Assembly: GCA_015178975.1 (NCBI GenBank)
Contig: WHVD01000038.1
Location: forward strand, 186,001-250,000
Source of the DNA: Hysterangium stoloniferum
Lineage: Eukaryota > Basidiomycota > Agaricomycetes > Hysterangiales > Hysterangiaceae
Length of the DNA: 64,000 nt
Direction of reading: 5' to 3'
Every line of letters begins with the position of its first letter. The first letter of the stretch is position 1. Below are positions 10,533-22,330 of the stretch, piece after piece. The translations under genes and the position numbers were made by a program. Under the pieces are notes generated by a model that worked only from the letters and a program-made list of their open reading frames with translations, was not told the DNA's origin and made no database searches.

Positions 10533-11682
10533 TGTTAAGGAGCACATGGAGCTTATCAGAGGGTTTCCAGAGAAACCTACAGGAAAGCCAGTAGGACTTG
10601 GCTTCAGCTTTTATGTAGGCTGTACCCTTGTGAGATTGTGATGTCCAATTTCAGATGGGTGGACGGGAATCCTGGGAAGTCTGGGAGTAGTTGGTGGGTT
10701 GAGAGGTTGGAGGTCATGTGATAGATGGGTCAGAGCCCATGGGCTCCAATGAGGTAAATAGCAGTGTGTTTCAAAGAGGAGATTAGAGCAGAAAATATAC
10801 TGAGATTACTGGGGGGAATCTAAGCTGATTTTATGACTGGATTGTATGTACAACATCTGCCAGACTATATAGACTGTGGAACCAAATCCAGTAATAATGA
10901 AATCCAAACTAGTAATCATGAAATGAGATACATAAGTAAACACCAAGTTTGGTGTTAGGAATGGAATGGAGCGGAGCGGAGTCCAAAATGTGACAGGTTG
11001 TTAGACCATAATGGGAATGGGGCTCAGTTAGAGAGCTGTCAGGTTTTCTGAGAGGAGTCCAGTGACTGGTATGTGGGACAGGGTTGGAGATAGACAGGTG
11101 CGGGACCTGGCGGGTGTGAAGAGTGGTATAAGTTCTGACCGTTCTATATACGAAGAAATGAGTAGAATGGGAGGAAGGATGATTCGAGTGGAGGCCTTGA
11201 CTGTTACAGTTTGAGGCCTGAAGTGTTAGATAGTTCAGATACTGCTACTTATTGTAGTAGCTGACACATTACCCTGATCACCACTTGTAGTAGACCTAGT
11301 TTATGTCTTATGAGTGGTGGTTCTTGGGTAAAAGTGTGTCTGAGTTTCATTTGGTGCTGAGTGCACCCACAAGTATACACAATGCTTCGAACTAATGAAA
11401 TGATGGAATATTTGAAGAATATAAAAGATAGAAAAATATGAATAGAATGTGTAAAATATAAATAAAATAAAAGGAGTGTTTTACCACAATGAAACTGTGG
11501 TAAAAGCATACTCCTCACACGGGTATTCTGGTGACTGATACATGAAGTAACGAAGGTCAAGTATGGACAGGTCTGATGTCCAGAATCCAGCAGGTATTCT
11601 GGTAAACGGATGACTAGTGCGTGTAGGGTGTGGGTCCATATAGGGTAGTGCCTGGAGTCTGGTGGGTTTTCCAGTTGTAACA
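10533..11682 (-). repeat. solo LTR family B nested in family A (contains LTR-E)
   Basis: The insertion is bounded by GACTC on both sides (10528-10532 and 11683-11687). It has TGTTAAGGAG...GTTGTAACA ends and shows the family-B TATATAGTCTGGC region near 10862 in reverse order. A second LTR (11115-11519) is nested within it. Confidence 0.85.
11115..11519 (-). repeat. solo LTR-E fragment or variant nested in family-B LTR
   Basis: It starts TGTGAAGAGTGGTATAAG and ends CTCCTCACA. The first 45 bases match the reverse of 34745-34793, the end of the LTR-E copy in copia-2. The four b CGGG stand on both sides (11111-11114 and 11520-11523). It is shorter than the other copy, 405 against 628 bp. Confidence 0.65.
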
Positions 11683-12564
11683 GACTCTATAAATGTAGTA
11701 GAGCTTGGCTTGAACCTATGTGTTGCACCCTTGTATAAACTGTTAGAATGCTCTGGTATTTCAAACAGAGTGGATAGTATGATAGAGATGAAGTCCAACA
11801 CTTAGCTCAATCAGCAAGTGGACTGAAAATACTAAGAGTTGTAAGGTAAGGGTTCACAGCTTGCTGAAAACATCTTCAAGAGTATCGAGAAGGGAGGAAA
11901 AGGACTGAATACTAATAGGGGTAATCTAAGTTAATTTTTGAACTCAAGAACTGTAGCATACATGAAGAAGATTTATACTACAATGAGACAGATGATCAGA
12001 GGGCCAATCAAGGAAGTGAAAGGTGAAACAGATCATAAGAAGTTAATGACCAGGTGGGGAGACTAAATGTGAAGTATTAAACAATACTAAAGGGGTCTGA
12101 GCTGGCAAGTAAGATGTGTAAAGGGTGATGGTGATGGGGGGGGAGTGAATGGGACAGAGATAGAATGGAAAGCTAAAAGGTTAATTATTATAATGAAACG
12201 AGTGTCAGGGATGCCACAAGTGGTGATACATACAATGGCTCAAAAAATCATTCCAGTGTTTCATTATTTTGGAAAGATTGATTCACAATACAAATACCAG
12301 ACATCAGAAAATTCTTAAAATATTATCTTAGATGCTTAGATTATGTAATTTGAAGCCAAAATGGTGGAATAATAAATGAAACAAAATAATCACTCATTGG
12401 AATAATTTTTTGACCCTATATTATTTTAACAGAAAAGCCACTATTTCAGTAAAAATATAAGTCTAAACCAATTGTAATAATAATGAACATATCATGTGAC
12501 TTTGTTTACATCTGTTTGATATGTTGACAGTTGGTTCAACCACTTCTTAGCTTTTACCATTACT

Positions 12565-12985
12565 ATGAAAGCTATTTCTGCTACTCAGCACTTTTATATT
12601 ATCTCTCTTCTTCCAGAAGAGTGTTCCTATCCTCAAATCCAGATTAACACTGACTCAGAAAGGGATACAATAAGTGTGATCAAGGTTGAAGTACTTTTGG
12701 ATAAAGAAAACATCCTAGCTGGCCATCCTTCCAAGCTTATTACTTATGACAAACAGTCAATTGTCCATCAAATTAGCTCTGGAAATCTTGACAATGCTGT
12801 TCAAGCTACCCAATTTATTAATTCTACTATCCCCAACTTTGTCACTCCCCAAACAGTCAGGAATGTACTCAAGAACAATGGTTTTTACTCTGCAACAAAG
12901 AAGAAAGCACCCACATTGAAGAAGACTCATTATCAGAAGTCACTTGAGTTTGCTCAGTACTATGAAAACTGGACTATGACACCTT
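12565..12985 (+). pseudogene. Tc1/mariner transposase N-terminal part, left arm
   Basis: The frame begins MKAISATQHFYIISLL and contains an HTH-type segment: HPSKLITYDKQSIVHQISSG, then TPQTVRNVLKNNGFYS, the usual paired-like DNA-binding module of Tc1 transposases. The catalytic DDE domain is missing because the frame runs into the opposite arm near YENWTM. Non-functional. Confidence 0.8.
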
Positions 12986-13462
12986 TCCACCAGATGCAAT
13001 TTTGTTAATATTGGTCTTATCTATCCACAACACTCTTTTGCAGTCCCTTACAATCCAGGTTTTATGGTACTAAGCAAACTCAAGTCACTTCTGATAATGA
13101 GCATTCTTCAACATGGGTGCTTTCTTCTTTGTTACAGAGTAAAAACCATTGTTCTTGAGTATATTCCTGACTGTTTGGGGAGTGACAGATTTGGGGATAG
13201 TAGAATTAATGAATTGGGTAGTTTGAACAGCATTGTCAAGATTTCCAGAGCTAATTTGATAGACAATTGACTGTTTGTCATGAGTAATAAGCTTGGAAGG
13301 ATGGCCAGCTAGGGTGTTTTCTTTATCCAAAAGTACTTCAGCCTTGATCACACTTATTGTATCCCTTTCTGAGTCAGTGTTAGTCTGGATTTGAGGATAG
13401 AAACACCCCTCTGGAAGAAGAGAGATAATATAAAAGTGCTGAGTAGCAGAAATAGCTTTCAT
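12986..13462 (-). pseudogene. Tc1/mariner transposase N-terminal part, right arm
   Basis: The reverse-strand frame is about 90% identical to the left arm (MKAISATQHFYIISLL...TPQTVRNILKNNGFYS). In a shifted frame it reaches further, to WIDKTNINKIASGG. That is the WSDET-like box carrying the first catalytic Asp, so the right arm contains slightly more of the gene than the left. It has at least one frameshift and stops. Confidence 0.75.
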
Positions 13463-13468
13463 AGTAAT

Positions 13469-14487
13469 TGTTACGACCGGAATTCCCGCCGGACTCCGTA
13501 CGTCAGACTTGTCTACCTTCGACTTTGTTATGTTGTGTATCAGTCACCGGAATACCCACCAGACTCCGTCTCTGTCTATGTCCGACCTCATCCCATGCAT
13601 CAGTCACTGGACCCCACTTGGAAAACCCGTCATCCCTCTAACAGAGCCCTGTTCCCGTTTTAGTCAAATGACCTGTCACAATTTGGACTCTGCTCCTGCT
13701 CCATTTCCCATTATGGTTTATGATTTGTCACGATTCAGACTCTGCTCCGTTCCGTCCCGTTCCTAATACCAAATTTGGTGTTTACTATTCCAATTTTATG
13801 TTTTGCTAGTTTCATTTCATTATTACTGGATTTGGTATGTCATTCATTCCACGGTCTATATAGTCTGGCAGATGTTGTACATACAATCCAGTCAGAAAAT
13901 CAGCTTAGATTCCCCCCAGTAATCTAATACATTTTCCGCTCTAAACTCCTACTTGAATCACACTGCTCATGCTAGTTGGAGCCTGTGGGCTCCAGCACAT
14001 CTATCTCACTTATTTATCTCGACTCCCAACCTCTCGACTCCCAACCTCTCGACTCCCAACCTCTCGACTCCCAACCTCTCGACTCCCAACCTCTCGACTC
14101 CCAACCTCTCGACTCCCAACCTCTCGACTCCCAACCTCTCGACTCCCAACCTCTCGACTCCCAACCTCTCGACTCCCAACCTCTCGACTCCCAACCTCTC
14201 GACTCCCAACCTCTCGACCCACGACCTCCAATCTACGACCCCTCGACCCACGACCTCCAATCTACGACCCCTCGACCCACGACCTCCAATCTACGACCCC
14301 TCGACCCACGACCTCCAATCTACGACCCCTCAACCCACGAACCCCACCCAGACTCCCCGGGATTCCCATCCACCTGTCTGAAATTGGACAACATGATCTC
14401 ACGAGGGCACAGCCTATAAGCTGAAGCCAAGTCCCACTGGATATTCCATGGGTTTCTCCGGAAACCTGCCGTGTACGTACCCTAACA
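13469..14487. repeat. solo LTR family B (1,019 bp) with internal minisatellites
   Basis: The ends are TGTTACGACCGG...CGTACCCTAACA, and GTAAT is duplicated outside (13464-13468 and 14488-14492). It contains the TATATAGTCTGGCAG promoter-like box near 13858 and two tandem arrays that lengthen it compared with the 703-bp copy at 22677. Confidence 0.9.
14019..14335 (+). repeat. 15-bp and about 28-bp tandem arrays inside the family-B LTR
   Basis: About 13 copies of CTCGACTCCCAACCT (15 bp) are followed by about four copies of a 28-29-bp unit built on CTCGACCCACGACCTCC. Both units share CTCGAC-CC-AAC/GAC, so the longer one probably grew from the shorter. Frames across all three phases stay open only because the units are stop-free. 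Confidence 0.9.
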
Positions 14488-14859
14488 GTAATGGTAAAAG
14501 CTAAGAAGTGGTTGAACCAACTGTCAACATGTCAAACAGATGTAAATAAGTCACATGACATGTTCATTATTATTACAATTGGTTTAGACTTATATTTTTA
14601 CTGAGATAGTAGCTTTTCTGTTAAAATAATATAGGGTCAAAAAATTGTTCCAATGAGGGATTATCTTGTTTCATTTATTATTCCACCATTTTGGCTTCAA
14701 ATTACATAGGCTAAGCATCCATTTCAAGCTAATATGTATGTATATTATATGGGATAATATTTTAAGAATCTTCTGATGTCTGGTATTTGTATTGTGAATC
14801 AATCTTTCCAAAACAACAAAACATTGGAACAATTTTTTGAGCCACTGTACCTAGGGCAG

Positions 14860-15205
14860 TGTTACGACCCATTCCTGGATACTTCAATATCTGATATCAT
14901 CCAAAACATCTGACCTCTGCCCCAAGTCTCTGATCTGACTTCCCACCTCTATATCCAATTCTGACTATGGAACAGTTATAGTTCTCATACTTCCAGATCT
15001 CACCTTTGTTCAGCATTTGGTAACTTGTTGACTGACAAGTATTCACTCGTTTACTTATTGCATTCCCATTTTGGAATATTTCCCTTAGTCCGTCTTATTG
15101 TATTCCCATTTTGAAATACTTCTGATTCCGTCTTATTGTGATCTTAGTTTGTAGTGCAATAACAAGAAAGCTTATATTAGTTTCCACAAATTTGTACTTT
15201 ACAGT
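14860..15205 (-). repeat. LTR family C fragment
   Basis: It begins TGTTACGACCCATTCC and matches the reverse of 20893-21219 to about TTTGTACTTTAC. The remainder of the LTR is missing. Confidence 0.7.
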
Positions 15206-15530
15206 AGGTGATTTCACTTAATAAAGAAGGCCAGAGGATGAAAAATTTCCAATTATATATCACATATTTTACTAGGAAATATCTACAGTTTATCTTTTAA
15301 AAAACAAATTAACAACAAAAGTATTAGCAAGTATTTACATAACTTGGAAAACCATATACAATAGGTTCTATGTATTAATTGACTCTGAATTGTTTGGGAT
15401 GTTATATGGAGATTTGTAGAAATATAAATTTTACCAGTAAACATCTGATATTATAATGATTATGGACAACCTCCTAGATGTAATGAAATACAAGTATTCT
15501 AAAGCTTGTGAGGTGGCAAATGACACATAC

Positions 15531-15961
15531 TGTCACAACTGTCACAAGTCACAAAACTGTCACAAACATTCAAAGGTAACTTTCGACAACTCTTTGACTT
15601 ATCAAATTCAACTCGACAAAACTGAACATTATTCAACACCATCAAATCTCTTTCGACATGTCTCATTTCAATGTCATGTATGATTTCATTATTAGTTCAT
15701 AACATAGTCATAACGATATGATGAAAAGCATAAAAGGGCTATGAAAGGAGCAAGAGAAGTCAGTCGAAATATCTGTAAATTAGTGATACTAGTAATCTAT
15801 TTTGTTGTAACTTCTTTGACAAATACTTCCGTGAATTCTCGTGACTGGTAATAGCCTCTTACTTCATCGACAGGGCGAATATATACTTTGTCGAACAAGG
15901 CTTTCGAGTTCAATTAATAGAATATTATTCGACTTTATTGAAGAATAATCGATTCGTGACA
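15531..15961 (+). repeat. solo LTR of the chromovirus family
   Basis: It is 431 bp, with TGTCACAACTGTCAC...TTCGTGACA ends and CATAC duplicated on both sides. It matches the 430-bp LTRs at 35593 and 42045 along its length, including the TATA box, the AGTCGAAATAT start-site word and the TTCGACAAATACTTCC block. It sits inside a diverged family-A-like LTR (about 15460-16141, ending GGATCCTAACA). Confidence 0.92.
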
Positions 15962-16141
15962 CATACATGTCAAATGGGTGATGGGAGAGTGTTGGAACAG
16001 AGACAGAATGGGATGGTCAAAAGGGTAATCTGTAGAGGGACAGGTGGTGACACTGTGGTCAGGGATACTCATAGCAGGGTGCCAGAGGGCTATGAGGGTA
16101 AAACCAAGTTGCAGAGGTCTGAAATGATAGGATCCTAACAC

Positions 16142-17457
16142 ATTTGCTTCCTTACCTCTGTGATTGGCTTCCCAATCACTCATATCACTTAGTATAATAA
16201 TCCTCATCTTGTATTCTACAGTTCTTTACATTAGGATCCTATCATTTCAGATCTCTGCAACTTGGTTTTACCCTTATAACCCTCTGGCACCCCACCATTG
16301 GTATCCTCAATCATATGTCACTGCCTTTGGTGCTCCAACACCTATTTCTCTGTAGATTACCTTTTTGGCCATCCCATACTGTCTCCATCCTGATGCTCTC
16401 CCATCGTCCATTCAATACACATGTTTTATTTGCCACCTCACAACCTTTAAAAAACTTGTGTTTCATCACATTTAGTCTTAGTTTGATCCTTGATCCTTTT
16501 CCTGCTTCCTTTGACCCATCACAACTTCTCACTTCTTTGATCAGCCTTCTGATCCTCCATCATACTTTGTATAAAAATGTTGGAATATGTGGTTCGGAAC
16601 CCTAAGTACCCACATGTATCCATAGTAGTCCTTATCCATGGCTTTGGTTCTGTCCACCATGCAGTCAATCTGAGTCTGAGTTTGAGTATGAGTGGTGGTC
16701 TATTCGTCCACTAGGGTCACTATTCTGTGCCCTGATCCCCCTTTCCTTCTTTCATTCTAACAAAAAACTCTATCATGTATGCTATAGTTCTCCAGTTTGA
16801 ATATCAACTTAAATTGCCTCTTTTGTGTTTAAGCCCCTTTGCTTGCTCCTAATATGCTTGATGATATCATTGGCCAGCCACAACTCTTATCCTCACAACC
16901 CTTAGCATTTCAGTCTTCTGGTTGATTCAGCTAAGTATTGTCTTCAGTCTAAAATCATACTACTTGCTCTTCCTGAGATACTGGAGCATCCTAACAGTTT
17001 ATGTGAGGGTGCAACACATAAGTTGAAGCCAAGCTCCACTTGTTTTGTAGAACTGGACCTCCCAGTTGAGTATGAAATACCCATCAACCCTCTGACATCA
17101 CTCCCCCTTTGTCTTTAGACTCTAGATCTTACCACTTTAGTTCATATATCAACTTAGGTTCCTTAACTCTCTACTTATTCCTTTCAAGAAAGGCTTCCAT
17201 GATACTTCACTTCATTGATATCTCATACTGTCTATTCTCTGCTAAGTCTTTGGCAAGCCAAAATTCATCTTATGTCAACCCTTAGTATTTTGGCCCCCTA
17301 GTTGAGTATGTACTAACCCTGTAGACCTTCATAGTTCCATCACCTTTAGCCTTGAACTTAGACCTTAACAAGCATGTCCTTCCATGTGTTGCTGATATTC
17401 CACAAAGCCTCCACCATGGGCTCCAATGTCATGAATGCATAACTACACCTACAACCC
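16142..17457. other. diverged family-A-like LTR pieces, no genes
   Basis: Several blocks resemble family A: an inverted GGATCC-type terminus at about 16234, TATGCTATAGTTCTCCAG near 16780, and the shared CACATAAGTTGAAGCCAAGCTCC block at about 17020. None has both termini. Short frames here are in repeats and are not genes. Confidence 0.55.
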
Positions 17458-18632
17458 TGTTGAGATTGTCAAGTTGAAGTTGGAAGTCAGACATGGAATA
17501 AGTCTGAGTGCAGTCATAATAGTAATAGATCACTACATTAGTAAAGGATTATGAATACATATGGATCAAGCAATGTACCATTACTGGTACATAGTATATA
17601 TATGTATATGTAGGTGTCACAGCTGTCACAGTCACAACATTGTCACAAAATATTCAAGGTGACTTTCAACAACTCTTCAACTCATCTTCAACACTTTGAT
17701 TCATCTTTGACACTTTGATTCATCTTTGATATTTTGATTCATCTTCACATTGAAAGTCTTCAACATTAACATCAGTGAGCCTTCGCATTTAGTATTAGCC
17801 TCTCACTTTATCGATGGGACAAAGTAATACTTTGGAGGATAGTCACAATTCATTGAATACACAAAATTTTATGAAAAACTCCTCATATTTTTAAGTGAGA
17901 CTATTTCTCCTGGCTATGACTACATGTTTTAGAAATTTATATTTCATTAACCCAAAATTTCATCTTTAAGACTTGTACATTCCCTTAAAATATGCACAAA
18001 TGTCATGGTTATACAAGATTATCTGGGTTGTTACCTAATCTTTGGGATAAAATACATTCTCTAGTATCTCCATGACTTTTAAAATGTCCACAAACATTAT
18101 AGTTAACCAAAATTATTTGGGTTATGACTTAATCCTTGGGATGAGATGCATTCTCTTGTATATTATACAAACTTTCAAATGTAGTTCATATAATTTAAAT
18201 TTATTTGGTTTAGAAAGTTAACCAGAACTATCTGGCCAACCAATCCATGTTGTGGAATTTATCCCCAAAAGGATAATCTATATGTTTGTTTGACTAACTT
18301 TTGTCAGATACAAGATAAATATTAATATTTCCTTATTCTCCAGAATATTATCTGATAGGCTGAATTTGATTAAATATTAATTTTACAACAAACAATATAA
18401 ATATATATACTTTAGTGGATAAACAACTTTTAAAGTTTTCGGTTATCCTCCTTCATCAAATGAGGCTTCTGGATTTGGTTTAGTAGGAAATAAATTACAA
18501 CTATTATTTGACTAGATTGAAGGAAATTTGATTCATGTCAGTAGGACAGAAGACAACAAATGAACATAGTAGTCAAATAGACTGAGACATATTATCTTTC
18601 TAGGTCCTGCTTACCTCAATTAAATTACTATA
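17458..18632 (+). repeat. copia-3 5' LTR, split by a chromovirus solo LTR
   Basis: The LTR is 17458-17614 plus 18541-18632, about 249 bp without the insert. It ends TTACTATA, next to the PBS. The 3' copy is 23712-23894 plus 24623-24659, and the two copies differ by many substitutions and small indels. This is an older element than copia-1. Confidence 0.88.
17615..18540 (+). repeat. chromovirus-type solo LTR (926 bp variant)
   Basis: It runs TGTCACAGCTGTCAC...GATTCATGTCA with GTAGG on both sides (17610-17614 and 18541-18545). It shares the start and the TCAACTC/CTTCGAC-type blocks with the 430-bp LTRs but is twice as long because of extra AT-rich sequence (about 17850-18500). Confidence 0.85.
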
Positions 18633-18644
18633 GGTTATGGGCCC

Positions 18645-18719
18645 TGAACCTACAAATATGGATATGATGCTCCCTGGTATGACATTGTTTGTATAACATC
18701 CCCCAGCTTGCCAAAGATG
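18645..18719 (+). pseudogene. copia-3 gag start
   Basis: After the PBS an ATG (18653) and residues ending LPKLAKDG-like continue, beyond the inserted LTR at 18720-21827, with SNWITVMNI. This gives the conserved copia Gag start motif DGSNWxT. The frame contains stops. The remainder of gag and pol up to RNase H is gone. Confidence 0.6.
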
Positions 18720-18732
18720 TGTTAAGATCTAA

Positions 18733-19225
18733 TGTCACAACCATCACTGTCACAACACTGTCACAAAACATTCAAAGTAACCTTCGACTATTGTTCAACT
18801 CATCTTTGACAAAATCTTTGACTTGATCTTCCATTTGACTTCTTCAACACCCTCAAAAATATTCAATAAACATTTAACTTGTATTCAGCTTGTCTCAATT
18901 CAATGTCATATATGATTTCATTCTTAGGTCATAGTATAATCATAGTTTAATGAAGAAAGGCATAAAAAGGCAATGAAAGGAACCAAGAAAGTCAGTCAGA
19001 AAATCTCAACTATCATCTGTATATTAGTTTCTGTATTAATAATCCAAGTCTTGTATTGTCCGAATTTTTTGACATTATCTCAGTGAGCCTTCATGTCTAG
19101 TATTAGCCTCTCACTTTATCAACAGGACAAAGTAATACTTCATTGAATAAGGCTTCCAAACTCAATAAATAGAATATTATTTGATTGGTATTTGACATTG
19201 TCAAGTAGAATTTCAATTTGTGTCA
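18733..19225 (+). repeat. chromovirus-type solo LTR (493 bp)
   Basis: It runs TGTCACAACCATCAC...CAATTTGTGTCA with TCTAA duplicated on both sides (18728-18732 and 19226-19230). It carries the CATAAAAAGGCAATGAAAGG promoter region seen in the intact element. Confidence 0.9.
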
Positions 19226-19445
19226 TCTAAGCTAAAAGGGAGAAAGGGGGCTCTAGTCAGGATGGCCAATGCTGGTAACTGGGCTGACAATAGAGATTGT
19301 ACTAGTCAGGAGGTCCAACTCTATAAACATAGTGGAACTTGGCTTCAACATATGTGTTTGTTAAGTGCCGTGTCGGGAACTTATTCCGGAACTATCGGGA
19401 AGTCACCGGGAAGTCGGAAACTCGTGGATAGGGTCAGGACGTCAG

Positions 19446-20737
19446 TGTTAAGAGCAGAAACTGACGGATGTCGGCAGACCGATGGGGACCGAACGGAAGG
19501 ACTTGGCTTCAGCTTATGTGCTGCGCCCTCGCAAGTTACCGTCAGGTGTCCTTAAATTTCGGGCAGGCGAAAACTAGTCCTGTCAAGTAAACCTCTCGGT
19601 AAACTACCGATCGGAAACCGAAGGATAAGTTGAGGGTTGGGTTGAGGGGTCGGAGACTGAGAGAGTCGGAGACTGAGAGAGTCGGAGACTGAGAGAGTCG
19701 GAGACTGAGAGAGTCGGAGACTGAGAGAGTCGGAGACTGAGAGAGTCGGAGACTGAGAGAGTCGGAGACTGAGACAGTCGGAGACTGAGACAGTCGGAGA
19801 CTGAGAGAGTCGGAGACTGAGACAGTCGGAGACTGAGAGAGTCAGAGACTGAGAGAGTCGGAGACTGAGAGAGTCGGAGACTGAGAGAGTCGGAGACTGA
19901 GACAGTCGGAGACTGAGACAGTCGGAGACTGAGACAGTCGGAGACTGAGACAGTCGGAGACTGAGACAGTCGGAGACTGAGACAGTCGGAGACTGAGACA
20001 GTCGGAGACTGAGACAGTCGGAGACTGAGACAGTCGGAGACTGAGACAGTCGGAGACTGAGACAGTCGGAGACTGAGACAGTCAGAGACTGAGACAATCG
20101 GAGACTGAGAGTTGGAGACTGAGAGTGTCGGGGACTGAGAGTCGGAGATTAGAGGTTGAAGTCGTAAATGTAGGTTGAATCGTAAATCGGATGGAGTCGG
20201 AATGTGGTGGTCGTGAATAGATAATGGAGTCGGAAATTAGAGGGTATCTAAGTCGATCTAAGTCGATATTCTAAGTCGATATTCTGATTGTCTAGTAGTT
20301 ACATTACAATGGGTCTTATATACGAGTTATCGGCGTCTAGAAACTACTAACTAAGGGAAGAGCGGAAAACGGCATTGACAAATAAGCTTGACTAGGAACC
20401 GGAAAGTTACGATAAGTTCGGAAGCCGAGATTTAGCCGAGAGTGGAATTACGAGAAAAGGGAATAGTCCACAGGCTACAGGTATATATGGGCATATGTGA
20501 AACATAGAGTAAAACGGATCATTATAATGAAAGGGGACGTATCAAAGCATAACCAGATGGTAGAGTATATTTTGACAGGGGCGTAAACGAGGTTTGATCG
20601 CCGTGAAGGTATACGTCAGTGTCGGTGTTCCGAAGGTTGCCGAAATGATGACTTGATCAATAACTTCGAACATTGATAGACTGTAGTATTCTCAGAGACC
20701 ATCGGGTTGCGACATGGGTTACGACACGGTCGTAACA
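19446..20737 (+). repeat. solo LTR family C, inner copy (1,292 bp)
   Basis: It runs TGTTAAGAGCAGAAAC...CGGTCGTAACA with GTCAG on both sides (19441-19445 and 20738-20742). It has the shared CTTGGCTTCAGCTTATGTGC motif at 19502 and a long 16-bp tandem array. A family-C LTR has therefore inserted into another family-C LTR. Confidence 0.9.
19651..20110 (+). repeat. 16-bp tandem array (about 28 copies) in family-C LTR
   Basis: The unit is GTCGGAGACTGAGAGA, in two variants ending GAGA or GACA. The variants are grouped, GAGA mostly on the left and GACA mostly on the right, which is the pattern of local copy spreading. The 181-residue frame seen on the other strand is only the repeat. Confidence 0.93.
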
Positions 20738-21847
20738 GTCAGCTTCAGCTTATGTGCTGCGCCTCTACGCAAACGCTCAATGTCCTTAATTTCGGAAGTG
20801 AACTAACGACGGAAGATATGGATATTCAGAGTTCCAAGGAGTTCCGAATATCGAGCGTACAGAAAGACGGGAGGAGGAATAAGAAACTAAGTCGATATCA
20901 GATCTAAAGTAAAGTACAAATTCGCGGAAACTAATATAAGTCTACTCGTTATTGTACTACAAACTGAGACCATAATAAGACGGAAACGGAAGTGTTCCTA
21001 AAAACGGAAATACAATAAGACATATTAGGAAGACAATATTCCGAGATGGGAATACAACAACAAACGAGTGAATACTTGTCAACGGACGAATTACCAAATG
21101 CGGAACAAACAAAGAACGCGGATGATACGGTAACTATGATGTTCCGTAGTTGGATATCGGATATCGAAAGTGGGGGATCGGAAGTCGGATATTGAAACAT
21201 CCGGGAACGGGTCATAACAGTATGCTCGAAAAGTAAAAGGAATTAGAGAAAGGAAATAATACTAGATAATAATGTACTATAATATGTCTAATATTTAACA
21301 GCCTGATCATGATATATGCATACCCTTCACAATTACTAAGAGTTATGAGGTAAGGGGTCATGGCTTGCCGAAGACACCTTCAAGAGTATTAGATAGGAAT
21401 AATAGGACTTGAGAACTAAAGGGGGGTAATCTAAGTTGATTTTTGAACTGAAGAAACCATAGCATATATGAAAGAACTTTATACTACAGGAGACAAATGA
21501 TTGGAGGGCTGATCAGAGAAGCAAGAGTGATGACAGGTCAAAAGGAAGTAGGGGAAGGAAACAGGGATGCAAGTGAGACTAAATACAATATAGCAAAGTA
21601 TACTAAAAAGGTGTGAGGTGGCAAATGGGATATATATATGGAATGGTGATAGGGGAGCAGACAGAATGGAGATGGGACAGAAAGCTAAGGTGCTACAATA
21701 CAATGAAACAAGTGTTGGGGGCATCACAGACAGTGCTACCATGAGCAGGTGTACTGATAGTGGGACAACAGAGGGTTATGAGACTAAAAACAGCTCACAG
21801 GGGTCTAAAATGATGGGGATCCTAACAAGATGGCTCAAACTGGATAA

Positions 21848-22330
21848 CTGTCATGAACATACAAGCTCAAATTCCAATAATATTCAATTCAACTTTCCTT
21901 CAACTTTCTTCCACTTTCCTTTGACTTTCCTTCCACTTTCCTTTGACTTTCCTTCCACTTTCCTTTGACTTTCCTTCTACTTTCCTTTGACTTTCCTTCC
22001 ACTTTCCTTTGACTTTCCTTCAACTTTCCTTCAACTTCCCAACTCAATTTTTAACTCAATTTTTAACTCAATTTCCAATTTGACTATTTTTTGAGATTCT
22101 TCAACTAATCTTCAACTTGTCTCAGTTTGATGTCATTGATGATTTCACTCTGATATCATATTATCATCATAGGTAAATGATAAATAGTATAAAAGGGCAA
22201 TGATAAGAGCAAGGGAAGTCAGTCAGAAAACCTGTTCCATAATCTGTATTATTACTATTGTATGTATTATTAATTCAACTTCTATCTGAGATTTCTTCAT
22301 CATAATTACTGATGTGCTTCTGTATCCTAT
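21848..22330 (+). repeat. chromovirus-type LTR fragment with a 22-bp tandem array
   Basis: A TGTCATGAAC start, the TTTGATGTCATTGATGATTTC block and the ATAAAAGGGCAATGATAAG promoter box identify a diverged chromovirus LTR. Between about 21893 and 22030 lie about six copies of a 22-bp unit (CCACTTTCCTTTGACTTTCC...). The right end is cut by a family-A piece. Confidence 0.7.

Larger units (their letters stand above)
10416..12230 (-). repeat. LTR family A copy split by a family-B LTR
   Basis: It begins TGTTAAGATCTAAGC at 10416, is interrupted at 10533-11682 by a family-B LTR, resumes at 11683 with GACTCTATAAATG, and runs to about 12230. There the fold-back mariner is inserted at a TA, and a short tail remains beyond 14848. 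Several transitions separate it from the copy at 8876-9637. Confidence 0.75.
12233..14847. mobile_element. fold-back (head-to-head) Tc1/mariner remnant interrupted by a solo LTR
   Basis: The ends are inverted, CAATGGCTCAAAAAAT on the left and ATTTTTTGAGCCACTG on the right, with TA on each side, as Tc1/mariner elements have. Each arm carries the same 5' region and transposase N-terminus pointing inward, meeting near 12990. The right arm is split by a family-B solo LTR (13469-14487). Without that LTR the element is about 1.6 kb. Neither arm has a complete transposase. Confidence 0.8.
19359..21219 (+). repeat. LTR family C, outer copy
   Basis: It starts TGTTAAGTGCCGTGTCGG and ends CGGGTCATAACA. 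It is interrupted by another family-C LTR (19446-20737). Its flanks GTGTT and GTATG do not match well, so the outer boundaries may have been altered. Confidence 0.65.
18720..21827 (-). repeat. solo LTR family A with nested LTRs, inserted in copia-3 gag
   Basis: The outer ends are TGTTAAGATCTAA... and ...GGATCCTAACA, with AGATG on both sides (18715-18719 and 21828-21832). A chromovirus LTR (18733-19225) and a double family-C insertion (19359-21219) lie inside. Part of the middle of the LTR appears deleted next to the family-C block, and about 110 bases at 21220-21330 match nothing else in the window. Confidence 0.88.

Noticed and set aside
13953..14424. Several overlapping 70-150-residue frames on both strands with 5-residue repeats
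   Set aside because: They read through a 15-bp minisatellite in an LTR; frames stay open because the unit has no stop.
19552..20097. 181-residue Ser-rich repetitive frame on the minus strand
   Set aside because: It is the 16-bp tandem array of a family-C LTR; no start context, promoter or conserved part.
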